Shown one piece after another: positions 9,672 to 19,232 of a stretch of 64,000 bases of DNA. Source of the stretch: Paracoccaceae bacterium (GTDB lineage Bacteria; Pseudomonadota; Alphaproteobacteria; Rhodobacterales; Rhodobacteraceae); contig JALSJM010000005.1 of assembly GCA_026989355.1 (NCBI GenBank), forward strand, positions 186,001-250,000. Direction: 5' to 3'. The translations under genes and the position numbers were made by a program. Position 1 is the first letter of the stretch, and every line of letters starts with the position of its first letter. Below the pieces are notes generated by a model. That model ran no database searches, was not told the origin of the DNA, and worked only from the letters and a program-made list of their open reading frames with translations.

Positions 9672-11327
9672 ATGGCCAGCTACCAGTACGTCTATCACAT
9701 GGACGGTGTTTCCAAGACTTACCCCGGCGGCAAGAAGTGCTTTGAAAACATCCGGCTGTCCTTCCTGCCCGGCGTGAAGATCGGCGTGGTCGGCGTCAAC
9801 GGCGCCGGCAAGTCCACCCTGCTGCGCATCATGGCCGGAATCGACACCGATTTCTCGGGCGAGGCCTGGGCGGCCGAGGGCGTGAAGGTGGGCTATCTGC
9901 CCCAGGAACCCCAGCTTGATCCCGATCTGAACGTGCGCGGCAACGTGATGGAAGGCGTCAGGGCCAGGCAGGCCATCCTCGAACGTTACAACGAACTGGC
10001 CATGAACTATTCCGACGAAACCGCCGACGAGATGGCCCGTCTGCAGGACGAGATCGACGCACAGAACCTGTGGGATCTCGATGCCCAGGTCGATGTGGCG
10101 ATGGAAGCCCTGCGCTGCCCCCCCGACGATGCCATGCCCGATCAGCTTTCGGGCGGCGAGGTGCGCCGGGTGGCGCTGTGCCGGCTGCTGCTGGAAGCGC
10201 CCGACATGCTGCTGCTGGACGAACCCACCAACCACCTGGATGCGGAAACCATCGCCTGGCTGCAACAGCACCTGATCGATTACAAGGGCACGATCCTGAT
10301 CGTCACCCATGATCGCTATTTCCTTGACAGCATCACCGGCTGGATCCTCGAACTCGACCGCGGACGCGGCATCCCCTATGAGGGCAACTATTCAAGCTGG
10401 CTGGAGCAGAAGGCGAAGCGGCTGGAGCAGGAGGCGCGCGAAGACAAGGCGCGCACGCGCACCATCGAACGCGAGCTCGAATGGATCCGTCAGGGGGCCA
10501 AGGCACGTCAGGCCAAGCAGAAGGCACGGATCAGGGCCTTCAACGAGCTTGCCAGCCAGTCCGAACGCGAGAAGCTCGCACGCGCCCAGATCATCATCCC
10601 CCGCGGCCCCCGCCTGGGCAGCAAGGTGATCGAGGTGACCGGCCTGAAGAAGGCCATGGGCGACAGGCTTCTGATCGAGGATCTGTCGTTCAGCCTGCCG
10701 CCCGGCGGCATCGTGGGCGTGATCGGCCCCAACGGCGCCGGGAAAACCACGCTGTTCCGCATGCTCACCGGCCAGGTAGCGCCCGATGCCGGCACCGTGG
10801 AATACGGCGATACGGTGGAACTGGCCTATGTGGACCAGTCACGCGATGCGCTTGATCCCGAAAAGACCGTCTGGGAAGAAATCTCGGGCGGTGCCGAGAT
10901 CATCGAGCTGGGCGATGCCCAGATGAACAGCCGCGCCTATTGCTCGGCCTTCAACTTCCGCGGTGGCGATCAGCAGAAGAAGGTCGGCCTGCTTTCGGGG
11001 GGCGAGCGCAACCGCGTGCATCTGGCCAAGCTTCTGAAATCGGGCGGCAACGTGCTGCTGCTGGACGAGCCGACCAACGATCTTGACGTTGAAACCCTGC
11101 GCGCCCTTGAAGATGCGCTGGTGGATTTCGCCGGTTGCGCGGTGGTGATCTCCCACGACCGGTTCTTCCTCGACCGCATCTGCACCCATATCCTGGCCTT
11201 CGAGGGCAACGCCCATGTGGAATGGTTCGAGGGCAACTTCGCCGATTACGAGGAAGACAAGAAGCGCCGCCTCGGCCCGGATGCGCTGGAACCCAAGCGG
11301 CTGAAATACAAGAAGTTCACCCGATGA
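9672..11327 (+). CDS. ettA: ABC-F translational throttle ATPase EttA
   Basis: Ribosome-associated ABC-F protein (551 aa; E. coli EttA is 555) that binds the E site and gates the first steps of elongation according to ATP level. There are two ATP-binding cassettes: GVNGAGKST at 41-49 with LSGGEVRR, and GPNGAGKTT with LSGGERNR. Both have LLLDEPTN Walker B segments, joined by a charged linker rich in Arg/Lys/Glu. There is no membrane segment. The start is chosen at [12 protein letters not shown], preceded by GGAGC; the frame is open upstream but not conserved. Confidence 0.95.
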   Translation: MASYQYVYHMDGVSKTYPGGKKCFENIRLSFLPGVKIGVVGVNGAGKSTLLRIMAGIDTDFSGEAWAAEGVKVGYLPQEPQLDPDLNVRGNVMEGVRARQAILERYNELAMNYSDETADEMARLQDEIDAQNLWDLDAQVDVAMEALRCPPDDAMPDQLSGGEVRRVALCRLLLEAPDMLLLDEPTNHLDAETIAWLQQHLIDYKGTILIVTHDRYFLDSITGWILELDRGRGIPYEGNYSSWLEQKAKRLEQEAREDKARTRTIERELEWIRQGAKARQAKQKARIRAFNELASQSEREKLARAQIIIPRGPRLGSKVIEVTGLKKAMGDRLLIEDLSFSLPPGGIVGVIGPNGAGKTTLFRMLTGQVAPDAGTVEYGDTVELAYVDQSRDALDPEKTVWEEISGGAEIIELGDAQMNSRAYCSAFNFRGGDQQKKVGLLSGGERNRVHLAKLLKSGGNVLLLDEPTNDLDVETLRALEDALVDFAGCAVVISHDRFFLDRICTHILAFEGNAHVEWFEGNFADYEEDKKRRLGPDALEPKRLKYKKFTR

Positions 11328-11333
11328 ACGCCG

Positions 11334-11393
11334 GGCCGGGCAAACGCCCCCGGCCGGCCCGCGCCTTTCGCCTCCGGCCCCGCAACCGCGGGG
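11334..11393 (+). terminator. Two GC hairpins after ettA
   Basis: GGCCGGG (11334-11340) pairs with CCCGGCC (11349-11355), and CCCCGC (11378-11383) pairs with GCGGGG (11388-11393). They sit just downstream of the ettA stop. No T-run follows either, so they are a weak terminator call or RNA 3'-end structures. Confidence 0.35.
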
Positions 11394-11470
11394 TTGCAAG
11401 ATTCCCACCCCTGCCAGGAAGGAAACACGCCGCTTCTTCCATTTTGCGCCAATTCCGCTATTTTTAAGGA

Positions 11471-12025
11471 ATGAAAAAGAAAAGGCCGCTAGAATTCGCG
11501 GAAAAGAAAGGGCACTCGGGCAAATCCCGCAAGCAGATCATGACCGCAGCCAGACAGAAACTGCTTCCGGTGCGGCTGGAAACCGCATCCAAACGCGACG
11601 TGCGCACCCAATTCGGAGCGTTGTGCTATCGGTTGCACGACGACAAGGTAAAGATCCTGCTCGTCACCAGCCGGGGCGTCGGGCGCTGGATCATTCCCAA
11701 GGGCTGGCCGGTGGATGGCGTCACACCCTCGGCCGCGGCTGCCGCCGAAGCCTATGAGGAGGCCGGCGCCGAGGGAGAGATTTCAGATGTGGTTCTGGGT
11801 GTCTTTTCCTATCGCAAGGCATTGTCGAACGACGAAAACCTGCCTTGCATCGCCGCCGTTTTCCCGTTGCGGGTAAGGAAACTGCATGCCAAGTTTCCCG
11901 AACACAAGCAGCGCCGGCGCAAATGGTTTTCCCAGAAGAAAGCCGCCGAGATGGTTGAAGAACCCGAGCTTGCCCAGCTGATCCGCAGCTTCCGGCCGGC
12001 ACGGGTTGGCAAGCCGAAGGGTTGA
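11471..12025 (+). CDS. NUDIX hydrolase, diphosphoinositol-polyphosphate-phosphohydrolase-like
   Basis: Small cytosolic NUDIX-fold protein (184 aa) with a very basic N-terminus. It contains RWIIPKGWPVDG followed by AYEEAGAEG, the pattern of bacterial DIPP-like NUDIX enzymes that hydrolyse nucleoside or inositol diphosphate bonds. The two metal-binding glutamates (EExG) are present, but the arginine normally preceding the first conserved Glu of RE is alanine, and the first Glu of the box is valine. AAGGA lies almost on the first ATG; an ATG at 11540 would remove the Lys-rich leader and is a reasonable alternative start. Substrate unknown. Confidence 0.75.
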   Translation: MKKKRPLEFAEKKGHSGKSRKQIMTAARQKLLPVRLETASKRDVRTQFGALCYRLHDDKVKILLVTSRGVGRWIIPKGWPVDGVTPSAAAAAEAYEEAGAEGEISDVVLGVFSYRKALSNDENLPCIAAVFPLRVRKLHAKFPEHKQRRRKWFSQKKAAEMVEEPELAQLIRSFRPARVGKPKG

Positions 12026-12080
12026 AAAAGCGCCGCTGATGCGCCAGATGCGGAAGAAGCGCGCAACGATGGAACATGCC

Positions 12081-12551
12081 ATGATCCGCTATGCCCTGAA
12101 ATGCTCCCGCGATCACCGCTTCGAAAGCTGGTTTGCCTCGGGTGCGGCCTTCGACAAGCTGGCAAGCACGGGCATGATCTCCTGCCCTGAATGCGGCACC
12201 ACGGAAGGTATCGAAAAGGCGCTGATGGCGCCCGGAATCGTGCCTTCCGGCCGGCACGACACACCGGCGCGCCCGGAATCGCAGCAGCCCCGACCCGCCC
12301 CGGACACGCCCCTTTCCGCCCCCGGAGACGAGGCCCGGCGCAAGGTGCTGGCCGAACTGCAGGCCAGGATCGAGGCCAATGCCGATTACGTGGGCATGAA
12401 ATTCGCCAGCGAAGCACGCGCCATTCACGAAGGGCTGGCCCCGGATCGCCCGATCTACGGAGAAACCCGCCCCGAAGAAGCGCGCGCCCTGATCGAAGAG
12501 GGCGTTCCGGTAGCCCCCCTGCCCTTTGCCCCCAGACGCAAGACGAACTGA
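12081..12551 (+). CDS. DUF1178 family protein
   Basis: Small soluble protein (156 aa) of a family common in alpha- and betaproteobacteria and without known function. It has the family start MIRYALKCSRDHRFESWF and a zinc-finger-like pair: Cys in ALKC, then ISCPECG about 27 residues later. A Pro/Ala-rich linker follows, then the conserved C-terminal block ADYVGMKFASEARAIHEG and the ending GVPVAPLPF. The start at 12081 has GGAAC upstream; in-frame ATGs at 12039, 12048 and 12069 are less likely. It follows the NUDIX gene by 55 bp. Confidence 0.85.
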   Translation: MIRYALKCSRDHRFESWFASGAAFDKLASTGMISCPECGTTEGIEKALMAPGIVPSGRHDTPARPESQQPRPAPDTPLSAPGDEARRKVLAELQARIEANADYVGMKFASEARAIHEGLAPDRPIYGETRPEEARALIEEGVPVAPLPFAPRRKTN

Positions 12552-12588
12552 GCCGCACACCAGAGCCGGTGTCTGCGAACCTTGACCC

Positions 12589-12617
12589 TTGTCACTCTTC
12601 CGGTCGGGCCTTATGAG
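12589..12617 (+). promoter_or_regulatory. Candidate promoter of lysC
   Basis: TTGTCA (12589-12594) and TATGAG (12612-12617) with a 17-bp spacer lie 35 bp upstream of the lysC ATG at 12653. The spacing is ideal and the boxes are close to consensus. No leader peptide or riboswitch was recognised. Confidence 0.4.
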
Positions 12618-12652
12618 GGGCAGCGTTTACGCGGCAACCCTGCAGGAATCCC

Positions 12653-13891
12653 ATGTCCGTGCTCGTGATGAAATTCGGCGGCACCTCGGTGGCCAACCCC
12701 GACCGCATCCGCCGCTCGGCCAAGCGCGTGGCCCGCGAAGTGGCCAATGGCCATGACGTGATCGTGGTGGTTTCGGCAATGGCCGGCGAAACCAACAAGC
12801 TGGTGGAGCTTGTGAACGAGATCTCACCGCTGTTCGATGCCCGCGAATACGATGCGATCGTCAGCTCGGGCGAAAACGTGACCGCCGGGATGATGGCGCT
12901 CACGCTTCAGGAAATGGACATCCCGGCCCGCAGCTGGCAGGGCTGGCAGGTGCCGGTGCAGACCACCTCGCAGCACGGCGCGGCGCGCATCCTTGACATT
13001 CCCACCGAGAACATCAGCACCAGGTTTGCCGAAGGCATGAAGGTGGCCGTGGTGGCGGGCTTCCAGGGCATCAGCCCCGAGGGGCGCATCACCACGCTGG
13101 GGCGCGGCGGCTCGGATACCACCGCCGTGGCCTTTGCCGCCGCATTCGGAGCGGTGCGCTGCGATATCTATACCGATGTCGATGGGGTTTATACCACCGA
13201 TCCGCGCATCGAATCGAAAGCCCGCAAGCTTGACAGGATCGCCTTCGAAGAGATGCTGGAGCTTGCCAGCCTCGGCGCCAAGGTCCTGCAGACGCGCAGC
13301 GTCGAACTTGCCATGCGCTACAAGGTCAAGCTTCGGGTGGCTTCAAGCTTTGACGAATACGATGAAACCGCGGGCACTCTTGTCTGCGACGAGGAGGAAA
13401 TCATGGAACAGAACGTGGTGGCCGGCGTGGCCTATCAGCGCGACGAAGCCAAGATGACCCTGATCAGCGTGGCCGACCGCCCCGGCATCGCCGCCGCGAT
13501 CTTCGGCCCCCTCGCCGAAGCGGGCGTGAACGTGGACATGATCGTGCAGAACATCTCGGAAGAAGGCCGCACCGACATGACCTTCTCATGCCCTGTCGAT
13601 CAGGTGGCGCGCGCCGAAAAGGCAATGCTCGAAGCGCGCGAGGGCGGCAGCATCAATTTCCACGACATCGTGGCCGATACCGACGTGGCCAAGGTTTCGG
13701 TGGTGGGGATCGGCATGCGCAGCCATGCGGGGGTGGCGGCGAAAATGTTCGAGGTGCTTGCCTCGGAGGGCATCAACATCAAGATCATCACAACCTCGGA
13801 GATCAAGATTTCCGTGCTGATCGACCGGAAATATATGGAACTGGCGGTTCAGGCGCTGCATGATGCCTTCGAACTGGACAAGGTGGCCTGA
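12653..13891 (+). CDS. lysC: Aspartate kinase
   Basis: Phosphorylates aspartate, the entry step to lysine, threonine, methionine and isoleucine synthesis. It is 412 aa, the size of monofunctional class-II aspartokinases. The kinase core begins VMKFGGTSVANPDR, with LGRGGSDTTAVA and the DVDGVYTTDPRI segment. Two ACT domains follow (SVADRPGIAAAIFGPLAEAG and VVGIGMRSHAGVAAKMFEVL) for feedback control by lysine and/or threonine. ptsP follows 33 bp later, an arrangement I recall from other alphaproteobacteria. Confidence 0.95.
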   Translation: MSVLVMKFGGTSVANPDRIRRSAKRVAREVANGHDVIVVVSAMAGETNKLVELVNEISPLFDAREYDAIVSSGENVTAGMMALTLQEMDIPARSWQGWQVPVQTTSQHGAARILDIPTENISTRFAEGMKVAVVAGFQGISPEGRITTLGRGGSDTTAVAFAAAFGAVRCDIYTDVDGVYTTDPRIESKARKLDRIAFEEMLELASLGAKVLQTRSVELAMRYKVKLRVASSFDEYDETAGTLVCDEEEIMEQNVVAGVAYQRDEAKMTLISVADRPGIAAAIFGPLAEAGVNVDMIVQNISEEGRTDMTFSCPVDQVARAEKAMLEAREGGSINFHDIVADTDVAKVSVVGIGMRSHAGVAAKMFEVLASEGINIKIITTSEIKISVLIDRKYMELAVQALHDAFELDKVA

Positions 13892-13924
13892 ATCGGCCCC
13901 GGTCGGGCTGACAGGTGGGGAACG

Positions 13925-16198
13925 ATGCCGGAAGCAAGGGAAAGCGTCAGCCGCAAGCTGCTTGGCCGTTTGCGCGAAACCCTCGCGCAGGAAACCGCCG
14001 GACAGGCCCGGCTTGACCGGATCACCGATCTGATCGCCGGTTCGCTGGGCACGGATGTGTGCTCGATCTATCTGTTCCGCGACAGCGAAACCCTGGAACT
14101 GTGCGCCACACACGGGCTGAAACCCGAAGCCGTGCACAAGACCCGCATGCGCCTTGGTGAAGGCCTGGTGGGCCGGGTGGCCCGTGACGGGCGCATTGTC
14201 AACACCGCCAATGCCCCCGCCGAGCCGGGATTCCGCTTCATGCCGGAAACCGGCGAGGAACGTTTCAGCTCGTTCATCGGGGTGCCTGTCCAGCGGCTTG
14301 GCGAAACCCTCGGCGTGCTGGTCACACAGACACATGAGCCCCGCCGCTTCACCGAAGACGAGGTCTATGCCCTCGAAGTGGTTGCCATGGTGCTGGCCGA
14401 GATGGCCGAGCTTGGCGCCTTCATCGGAGAGGGCGCGGCGCTTGGCGCCCTGCATCAGCGCCCGGTGCTGTTTCGCGGCATATCGGGGCAGGAAGGCACC
14501 GCCGAAGGCCATGTCTGGCTGCACGAGCCGCGGGTTGTCGTTACCAACCCGATCGCCGACGATCCCGAGGCCGAGAAGGGCCGTCTGCGCGAAGCGCTCG
14601 ATACGCTGCGGCTCTCGGTGGATGAAATGCTGAACTCGGTGGCCAGCGGCGACAAGGAGCAGATGCAGGTTCTTGAAACCTACCGCATGTTCGCCAATTC
14701 GCGCGGCTGGATCCGGCGCATGGAAGAAGCGATCGAAAGCGGGCTTTCGGCCGAGGCCGCGGTCGAGAAGGAACAGACCACAGCGCGTTCGCGCCTGACC
14801 AAGGTGCCCGATACCTATCTGCGCGAACGCCTGCACGATCTCGACGATCTTTCGAACCGCCTGTTGCGGATTCTCACCGGCCAGGGCAATCATACCGGCG
14901 CCGAAATGCCCGCCGATCCCGTTCTGGTGGCGCGCAATATCGGCCCCGGAGAATTGCTCGACTACGGCCGCTCCCTGCGTGGCATCGTGCTCGAGGAAGG
15001 CTCGGTCGGCAGCCACGCGGCAATCGTGGCCCGGGCGCTGGCGATCCCTCTGGTGATCAATGCCGGCCCCATCACCACCGAAGCGCTGAACGGCGATCCG
15101 ATCATGGTGGATGGCGACGAAGGCATCGTTCACCTGCGGCCCGATGAAAACGTGGCCGCTGCCTTTCGCGACAAGACTGCCATGCAGGCCGAGGCCCAGA
15201 AACGCTATGCCACCATCCGCCACAAGCCCTGCATCACCCGTGACGGCACCCGCATCCGGCTGACCATGAACGCCGGGCTGATGGCCGATCTGCCCTCGCT
15301 TGAAAGTTCGGGCGCCGATGGGGTGGGGCTGTTTCGCACCGAACTTCAGTTTCTGGTTCTGAACAAGGTTCCCAAACGCGGCGAACTGGCGGCGCTCTAT
15401 CGCCGGGTGATGGATGCCGCCCGGGGCAAGACGGTGGTGTTCCGCACGCTCGACATCGGCTCCGACAAGGTGCTGCCCTACATGAAACCCCAGGACGAGC
15501 CCAACCCTGCCATGGGCTGGCGCGCAATCCGGGTAGGGCTCGACAAGCCCGGCGTGCTCCGCATGCAGCTTCAGGCCCTGATCCGCGCTGCCGCTGGGCG
15601 GCCATTGCACGTGATGTTCCCCTTCATCGCCCAGTTCGATGAATTCAGGGCCGCACGCGAACAGCTTGACCGCGCCCTTGAACGCGAAAGCCGGCTCAAC
15701 CATCCGCTGCCCTGCGAAATACATGTGGGCGCCATGCTGGAAACGCCCTCGATCGCCTTTGCGCCGCGGCAGTTCTTCGAAATGGCCGATTTCATCTCGA
15801 TCGGCGGGAACGACCTCAAGCAGTTCTTCTTCGCCGCCGACCGCGAAAACGAGCGTGTGCGCCGCCGCTACGACACGCTCAACGTGAGCTTCCTCAATTT
15901 TCTCGAAGGGATCATCAACCGCTGCAGCGAAATCGGCACGCCGCTTTCCTTCTGCGGCGAAGACGCCGGCCGCCCGCTTGAGGCGCTGTGCTTCGCCGCC
16001 ATGGGGCTGCGCGCGCTTTCCATGCGTCCGGCCTCGATCGGACCGGTCAAGCACATGCTCATGAGCCACGATCTGAAGGAACTGCGCAACGTGATCGATG
16101 AAGCCCGCCGCAGCGGCGCACAGTCGGTGCGCCCGGCAGTGCGGGAATGGCTTCGGAAAACCGCCAACCAGCCCCCGGCCGGGGCCGGGCCGGCATGA
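13925..16198 (+). CDS. ptsP: Nitrogen-PTS enzyme I (GAF-PtsP)
   Basis: PEP-protein phosphotransferase (757 aa) that starts the nitrogen-related phosphorelay to NPr and EIIA-Ntr. A GAF domain covers about residues 20-160 (LGTDVCSIYLFRD, GEGLVGRVARDGRIV). It is followed by the enzyme I N-terminal domain, the phosphorylated histidine H364 in GSVGSHAAIVARA, and the PEP-binding barrel (GVGLFRTELQFL, LDIGSDKVLPY, GGNDLKQFFFAADREN). The catalytic cysteine C677 lies in FCGEDAGRP. All catalytic residues are present. GGGGAACG precedes the ATG. The stop overlaps the next gene (ATGA). Confidence 0.94.
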   Translation: MPEARESVSRKLLGRLRETLAQETAGQARLDRITDLIAGSLGTDVCSIYLFRDSETLELCATHGLKPEAVHKTRMRLGEGLVGRVARDGRIVNTANAPAEPGFRFMPETGEERFSSFIGVPVQRLGETLGVLVTQTHEPRRFTEDEVYALEVVAMVLAEMAELGAFIGEGAALGALHQRPVLFRGISGQEGTAEGHVWLHEPRVVVTNPIADDPEAEKGRLREALDTLRLSVDEMLNSVASGDKEQMQVLETYRMFANSRGWIRRMEEAIESGLSAEAAVEKEQTTARSRLTKVPDTYLRERLHDLDDLSNRLLRILTGQGNHTGAEMPADPVLVARNIGPGELLDYGRSLRGIVLEEGSVGSHAAIVARALAIPLVINAGPITTEALNGDPIMVDGDEGIVHLRPDENVAAAFRDKTAMQAEAQKRYATIRHKPCITRDGTRIRLTMNAGLMADLPSLESSGADGVGLFRTELQFLVLNKVPKRGELAALYRRVMDAARGKTVVFRTLDIGSDKVLPYMKPQDEPNPAMGWRAIRVGLDKPGVLRMQLQALIRAAAGRPLHVMFPFIAQFDEFRAAREQLDRALERESRLNHPLPCEIHVGAMLETPSIAFAPRQFFEMADFISIGGNDLKQFFFAADRENERVRRRYDTLNVSFLNFLEGIINRCSEIGTPLSFCGEDAGRPLEALCFAAMGLRALSMRPASIGPVKHMLMSHDLKELRNVIDEARRSGAQSVRPAVREWLRKTANQPPAGAGPA

Positions 16199-17394
16199 CA
16201 CCGGAAACCCTGGCGATCGGCGCCGTTACCCTGCTTGTGCTTGCGCTGCTCCTTTCCCCCCGCGTGGCCAACGCCCCGGGCTGGCGGGCCATGATCACGC
16301 CGCTGGCTTCGATCATCGGCAGCGGCTTTCTGGTGCTCGGGCCGATCCTCGGTGCATCCTATGGTGCCTGGGCACCGCTGATGATGCTGGTGCTGTGCGC
16401 CCTGGCCTGGCTGTTCGGCGCCGCCATCCGTTTCAACATCGCCACCATCGCCAAGGGCACGCGCCCTGCCGCGGCCAGGCATCTCGAGCAGCTGGCCAGC
16501 TGGGTGCTGGCCTTCGCCTATGTGATTTCGGTTGCCTATTACCTCAATCTTCTCGGGGCTTTCGGAATGCGCCTTACCCCCTGGAACACGGCCCATGATG
16601 CCCGCCTTCTGACAACCGCCGTGTTCCTCGTGATCCTTGGGGTGGGCTGGTTCAGGGGGTTTCGGGCCATGGAGCGCATGGAAGAATACAGCGTCGGCCT
16701 GAAGCTGGCGGTGATTGCGGGGATGTTCACGGGGCTGGCCTTCTTCTTTGCCGGCAAGCTGCGCGAGGGCACTCTGGTGGTTACCCCCGCAGAAACAAGC
16801 GGCTGGAGCGCCCTCACGCTGGCCTTCGGCCTGCTCATCACCGTTCAGGGGTTCGAAACCACGCGCTATCTTGCCGGAGCCTATGACGCCCGCACCCGGA
16901 TCCGGGCCATGCTCCGTGCCCAGGGGCTCTCTACCCTGATCTATGTGGTCTATATTGCTCTTGTTGCCTATGCCTTTTCCCCCGATCAGATGCCGCTTTC
17001 GGAAACCGGCATCATCGACATGATGCGCCTCGTGGCCCCGATCCTGCCGCTGATGCTGATCGTGGCCGCGCTTGCCGCACAGTTCAGCGCCGCCGTGGCC
17101 GATACGGCCGGTGCCGGCGGGCTTTTCGAGGAACTCACCCGACACCGCCTGCGCGAACGCGATGCCTATGTTCTGCTGGCGGTAATCGGTATCGCGCTTA
17201 CCTGGACGGCGGACATTTTCCAGATCATTTCCCATGCCTCGCGGGCCTTTGCGCTCTATTACACGCTGCAGGCTGCCATCGCCACCGTCACCGCCCGGGC
17301 GCAGGGGCAGAAGGGGCGGGCTGCGCTGCTGGCGATGCTGGTCCTGCTCGGCCTTGCGGTCGCGCTCTTCGGACGCACGGCTGAAGGCGGCTGA
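16195..17394 (+). CDS. Multi-pass membrane protein, possibly APC-superfamily transporter
   Basis: Integral membrane protein (399 aa) with about eleven hydrophobic segments from residue 5 to the end. The start region (SIIGSGFLVLGPILGASYG) resembles the first helix of LeuT-fold transporters with an unwound Gly-rich centre, and GFLLITVQGFETTRYLAGAYD-like spacing occurs midway. I did not recognise a specific family. Start and ptsP stop share ATGA, so it is coupled to ptsP. Whether it is a permease regulated by the nitrogen PTS is only a suggestion from position. Confidence 0.6.
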   Translation: MTPETLAIGAVTLLVLALLLSPRVANAPGWRAMITPLASIIGSGFLVLGPILGASYGAWAPLMMLVLCALAWLFGAAIRFNIATIAKGTRPAAARHLEQLASWVLAFAYVISVAYYLNLLGAFGMRLTPWNTAHDARLLTTAVFLVILGVGWFRGFRAMERMEEYSVGLKLAVIAGMFTGLAFFFAGKLREGTLVVTPAETSGWSALTLAFGLLITVQGFETTRYLAGAYDARTRIRAMLRAQGLSTLIYVVYIALVAYAFSPDQMPLSETGIIDMMRLVAPILPLMLIVAALAAQFSAAVADTAGAGGLFEELTRHRLRERDAYVLLAVIGIALTWTADIFQIISHASRAFALYYTLQAAIATVTARAQGQKGRAALLAMLVLLGLAVALFGRTAEGG

Positions 17395-17491
17395 GCCGCA
17401 CCGGCCGGGCGTGTCTCTTCCCCTTTTCCATTGCATATGCAACAGATGTTCAGGCAACAGCATCGGCATTCAAAACCCGGAGAAATCTCTT

Positions 17492-19123
17492 ATGCCCGAA
17501 ACCATCGCCACCGCTCTGCTTTCCGCTCTCAAGGCGCGCGGCGCCGATCGCCTGTTCGGCATTCCGGGCGATTTCGTGCTGCCCTTCTTCCGGGTGATCG
17601 AGGAAAGCGCCATCCTGCCCTGGCATACGCTCAGCCACGAACCGGGCGTAGGCTATGCCGCCGATGCCCAGGGGCGCTTCAACTGCCGGCTCGGGGTGGC
17701 AGTTGTCACCTATGGGGCGGGGGCGCTCAACATGGTCAATGCGGTAGCCCAGGCCTATGCCGAGAAATCGCCGCTGGTGGTGATCTCGGGCGCGCCGGGG
17801 CGCGACGAGGGCAAGCTCGGGCTCGGGCTGCACCATCAGGTCAAGACGCTCGGTTCGCAGATGGAAATCTATCGCGAACTGACCTGCGCCCAGGGCGTTC
17901 TTGACGATCCCGACACCGCCCCGGCCGAAATTGCCCGGGTGCTTGATGCGGCGCGGCGGATGTCGCGCCCCGTCTATCTGGAAATTCCGCGCGACATGGT
18001 GAATACCCCCTGCGAACCTGCCCCGCCCCATGATCCCGGCCTGCCCGACCGCGAAGCCGCGCGCGCCTGCGCCGCCGAAATCCTGACCCGCCTGCGCGCC
18101 GCCGAACGGCCGGCAATCCTTGTGGGCGTGGAGGCGCGCCGTTACGATCTGGAAGACAGGATCGCACACCTGTGTCAGAAGCTTGCGATCCCGGTCGCCA
18201 CCAGTTTCATGGGCCGCGGACTGCTGGCAGGGCGCGATCTGCCGCTGGTGGGCACCTATCTGGGCAGCGCCGGCGATGAACGGCCCGCACGCACCATCGA
18301 GGGCGCCGACTGCCTTCTGATGCTGGGCGTCATCCTTTCGGATACCAATTTCGGCGTTTCAGGGCGCAACATCGACATGCAGAAGACGATCCGCGCCCTT
18401 GATCGCTCGGTAACCTTCGCCCATCACCGGTATGACGGCATCCCCCTGTATCCGCTGGTGGAGGCGCTTGAGGAACTGGCCCAACCGATCGGCAACGCCA
18501 CCCCCGATTTCCGGCCGCAATACCGCTTCGGCCTGCCCGAAGGCGACATGGCGCTCGAACCCTCGCATGTGGCGGTTGCGCTCAACGACCTGTTTGCCGA
18601 GCACGGCCCCATGCCCGTTGCCTCGGATGTGGGCGACTGCCTGTTCACCGGCATGGAAATCATGGATACCGAATTCGTGGCGCCGGGCTATTATGCCTCG
18701 ATGGGAATGGGGGTGCCGGCGGGCATTGCCATTGCCGCCACGGGACGGCGGCCGGTTGTCCTGGTGGGCGATGGCGCCTTCCAGATGACAGGCTGGGAGC
18801 TTGGCAACTGCCGCAGATACGGCCTGGCACCGATCGTGATCCTGTTCAACAACCGGAGCTGGGAAATGCTGCGCGCCTTCCAGCCGGGCCCCTCCTACCA
18901 TGATCTCGACGACTGGAACTATGCCGCCATCGCACCCCATCTTGGCGGACGGGGGCTGCGTGTGCACACCACCGGCGAACTGAAACAGGCCCTGGCTGCG
19001 GCGCATGCCGATGACAGCCGCTTTCACCTGATCGAGGCGATACTGCCACGCGGGGAAACTTCGCAGACCCTTGCACGCTTTGCCAATGCGGTTCGCAAGA
19101 TGTCGGCGCTGAGAAACGAATAG
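17492..19123 (+). CDS. ThDP-dependent decarboxylase, indolepyruvate/phenylpyruvate type
   Basis: Thiamine diphosphate enzyme (543 aa) of the pyruvate-decarboxylase/acetolactate-synthase fold. The N-terminal domain has FGIPGDFVLPFF and the catalytic glutamate in SHEPGVGYAADAQGR. The C-terminal domain carries the ThDP/Mg motif GDGAFQMTGWELGN ending in ILFNNRSWEM (GDG...NN). HHQVKTLGSQMEIYRELT is typical of phenylpyruvate or indolepyruvate decarboxylases, which would yield an aldehyde from an aromatic 2-oxo acid. CCCGGAG precedes the ATG. It stands alone, so pathway context is missing. Indolepyruvate, phenylpyruvate, benzoylformate or another 2-oxo acid remain possible substrates. Confidence 0.8.
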   Translation: MPETIATALLSALKARGADRLFGIPGDFVLPFFRVIEESAILPWHTLSHEPGVGYAADAQGRFNCRLGVAVVTYGAGALNMVNAVAQAYAEKSPLVVISGAPGRDEGKLGLGLHHQVKTLGSQMEIYRELTCAQGVLDDPDTAPAEIARVLDAARRMSRPVYLEIPRDMVNTPCEPAPPHDPGLPDREAARACAAEILTRLRAAERPAILVGVEARRYDLEDRIAHLCQKLAIPVATSFMGRGLLAGRDLPLVGTYLGSAGDERPARTIEGADCLLMLGVILSDTNFGVSGRNIDMQKTIRALDRSVTFAHHRYDGIPLYPLVEALEELAQPIGNATPDFRPQYRFGLPEGDMALEPSHVAVALNDLFAEHGPMPVASDVGDCLFTGMEIMDTEFVAPGYYASMGMGVPAGIAIAATGRRPVVLVGDGAFQMTGWELGNCRRYGLAPIVILFNNRSWEMLRAFQPGPSYHDLDDWNYAAIAPHLGGRGLRVHTTGELKQALAAAHADDSRFHLIEAILPRGETSQTLARFANAVRKMSALRNE

Positions 19124-19232
19124 GACGGAAATCGGCGCACAAGGGGGCAAAAGGGGCGAATGCGGGGCAATATTCACTTTTTGGCAATATCCTCGCCCCA
19201 TTTTCGCCACATAGGTGAACTCAGGATGGGGC

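Noticed and set aside
13586-16201. An 871-codon open frame on the minus strand
   Set aside because: Antisense to lysC/ptsP, with His/Gly/Ala-rich low-quality composition and no recognisable motif.
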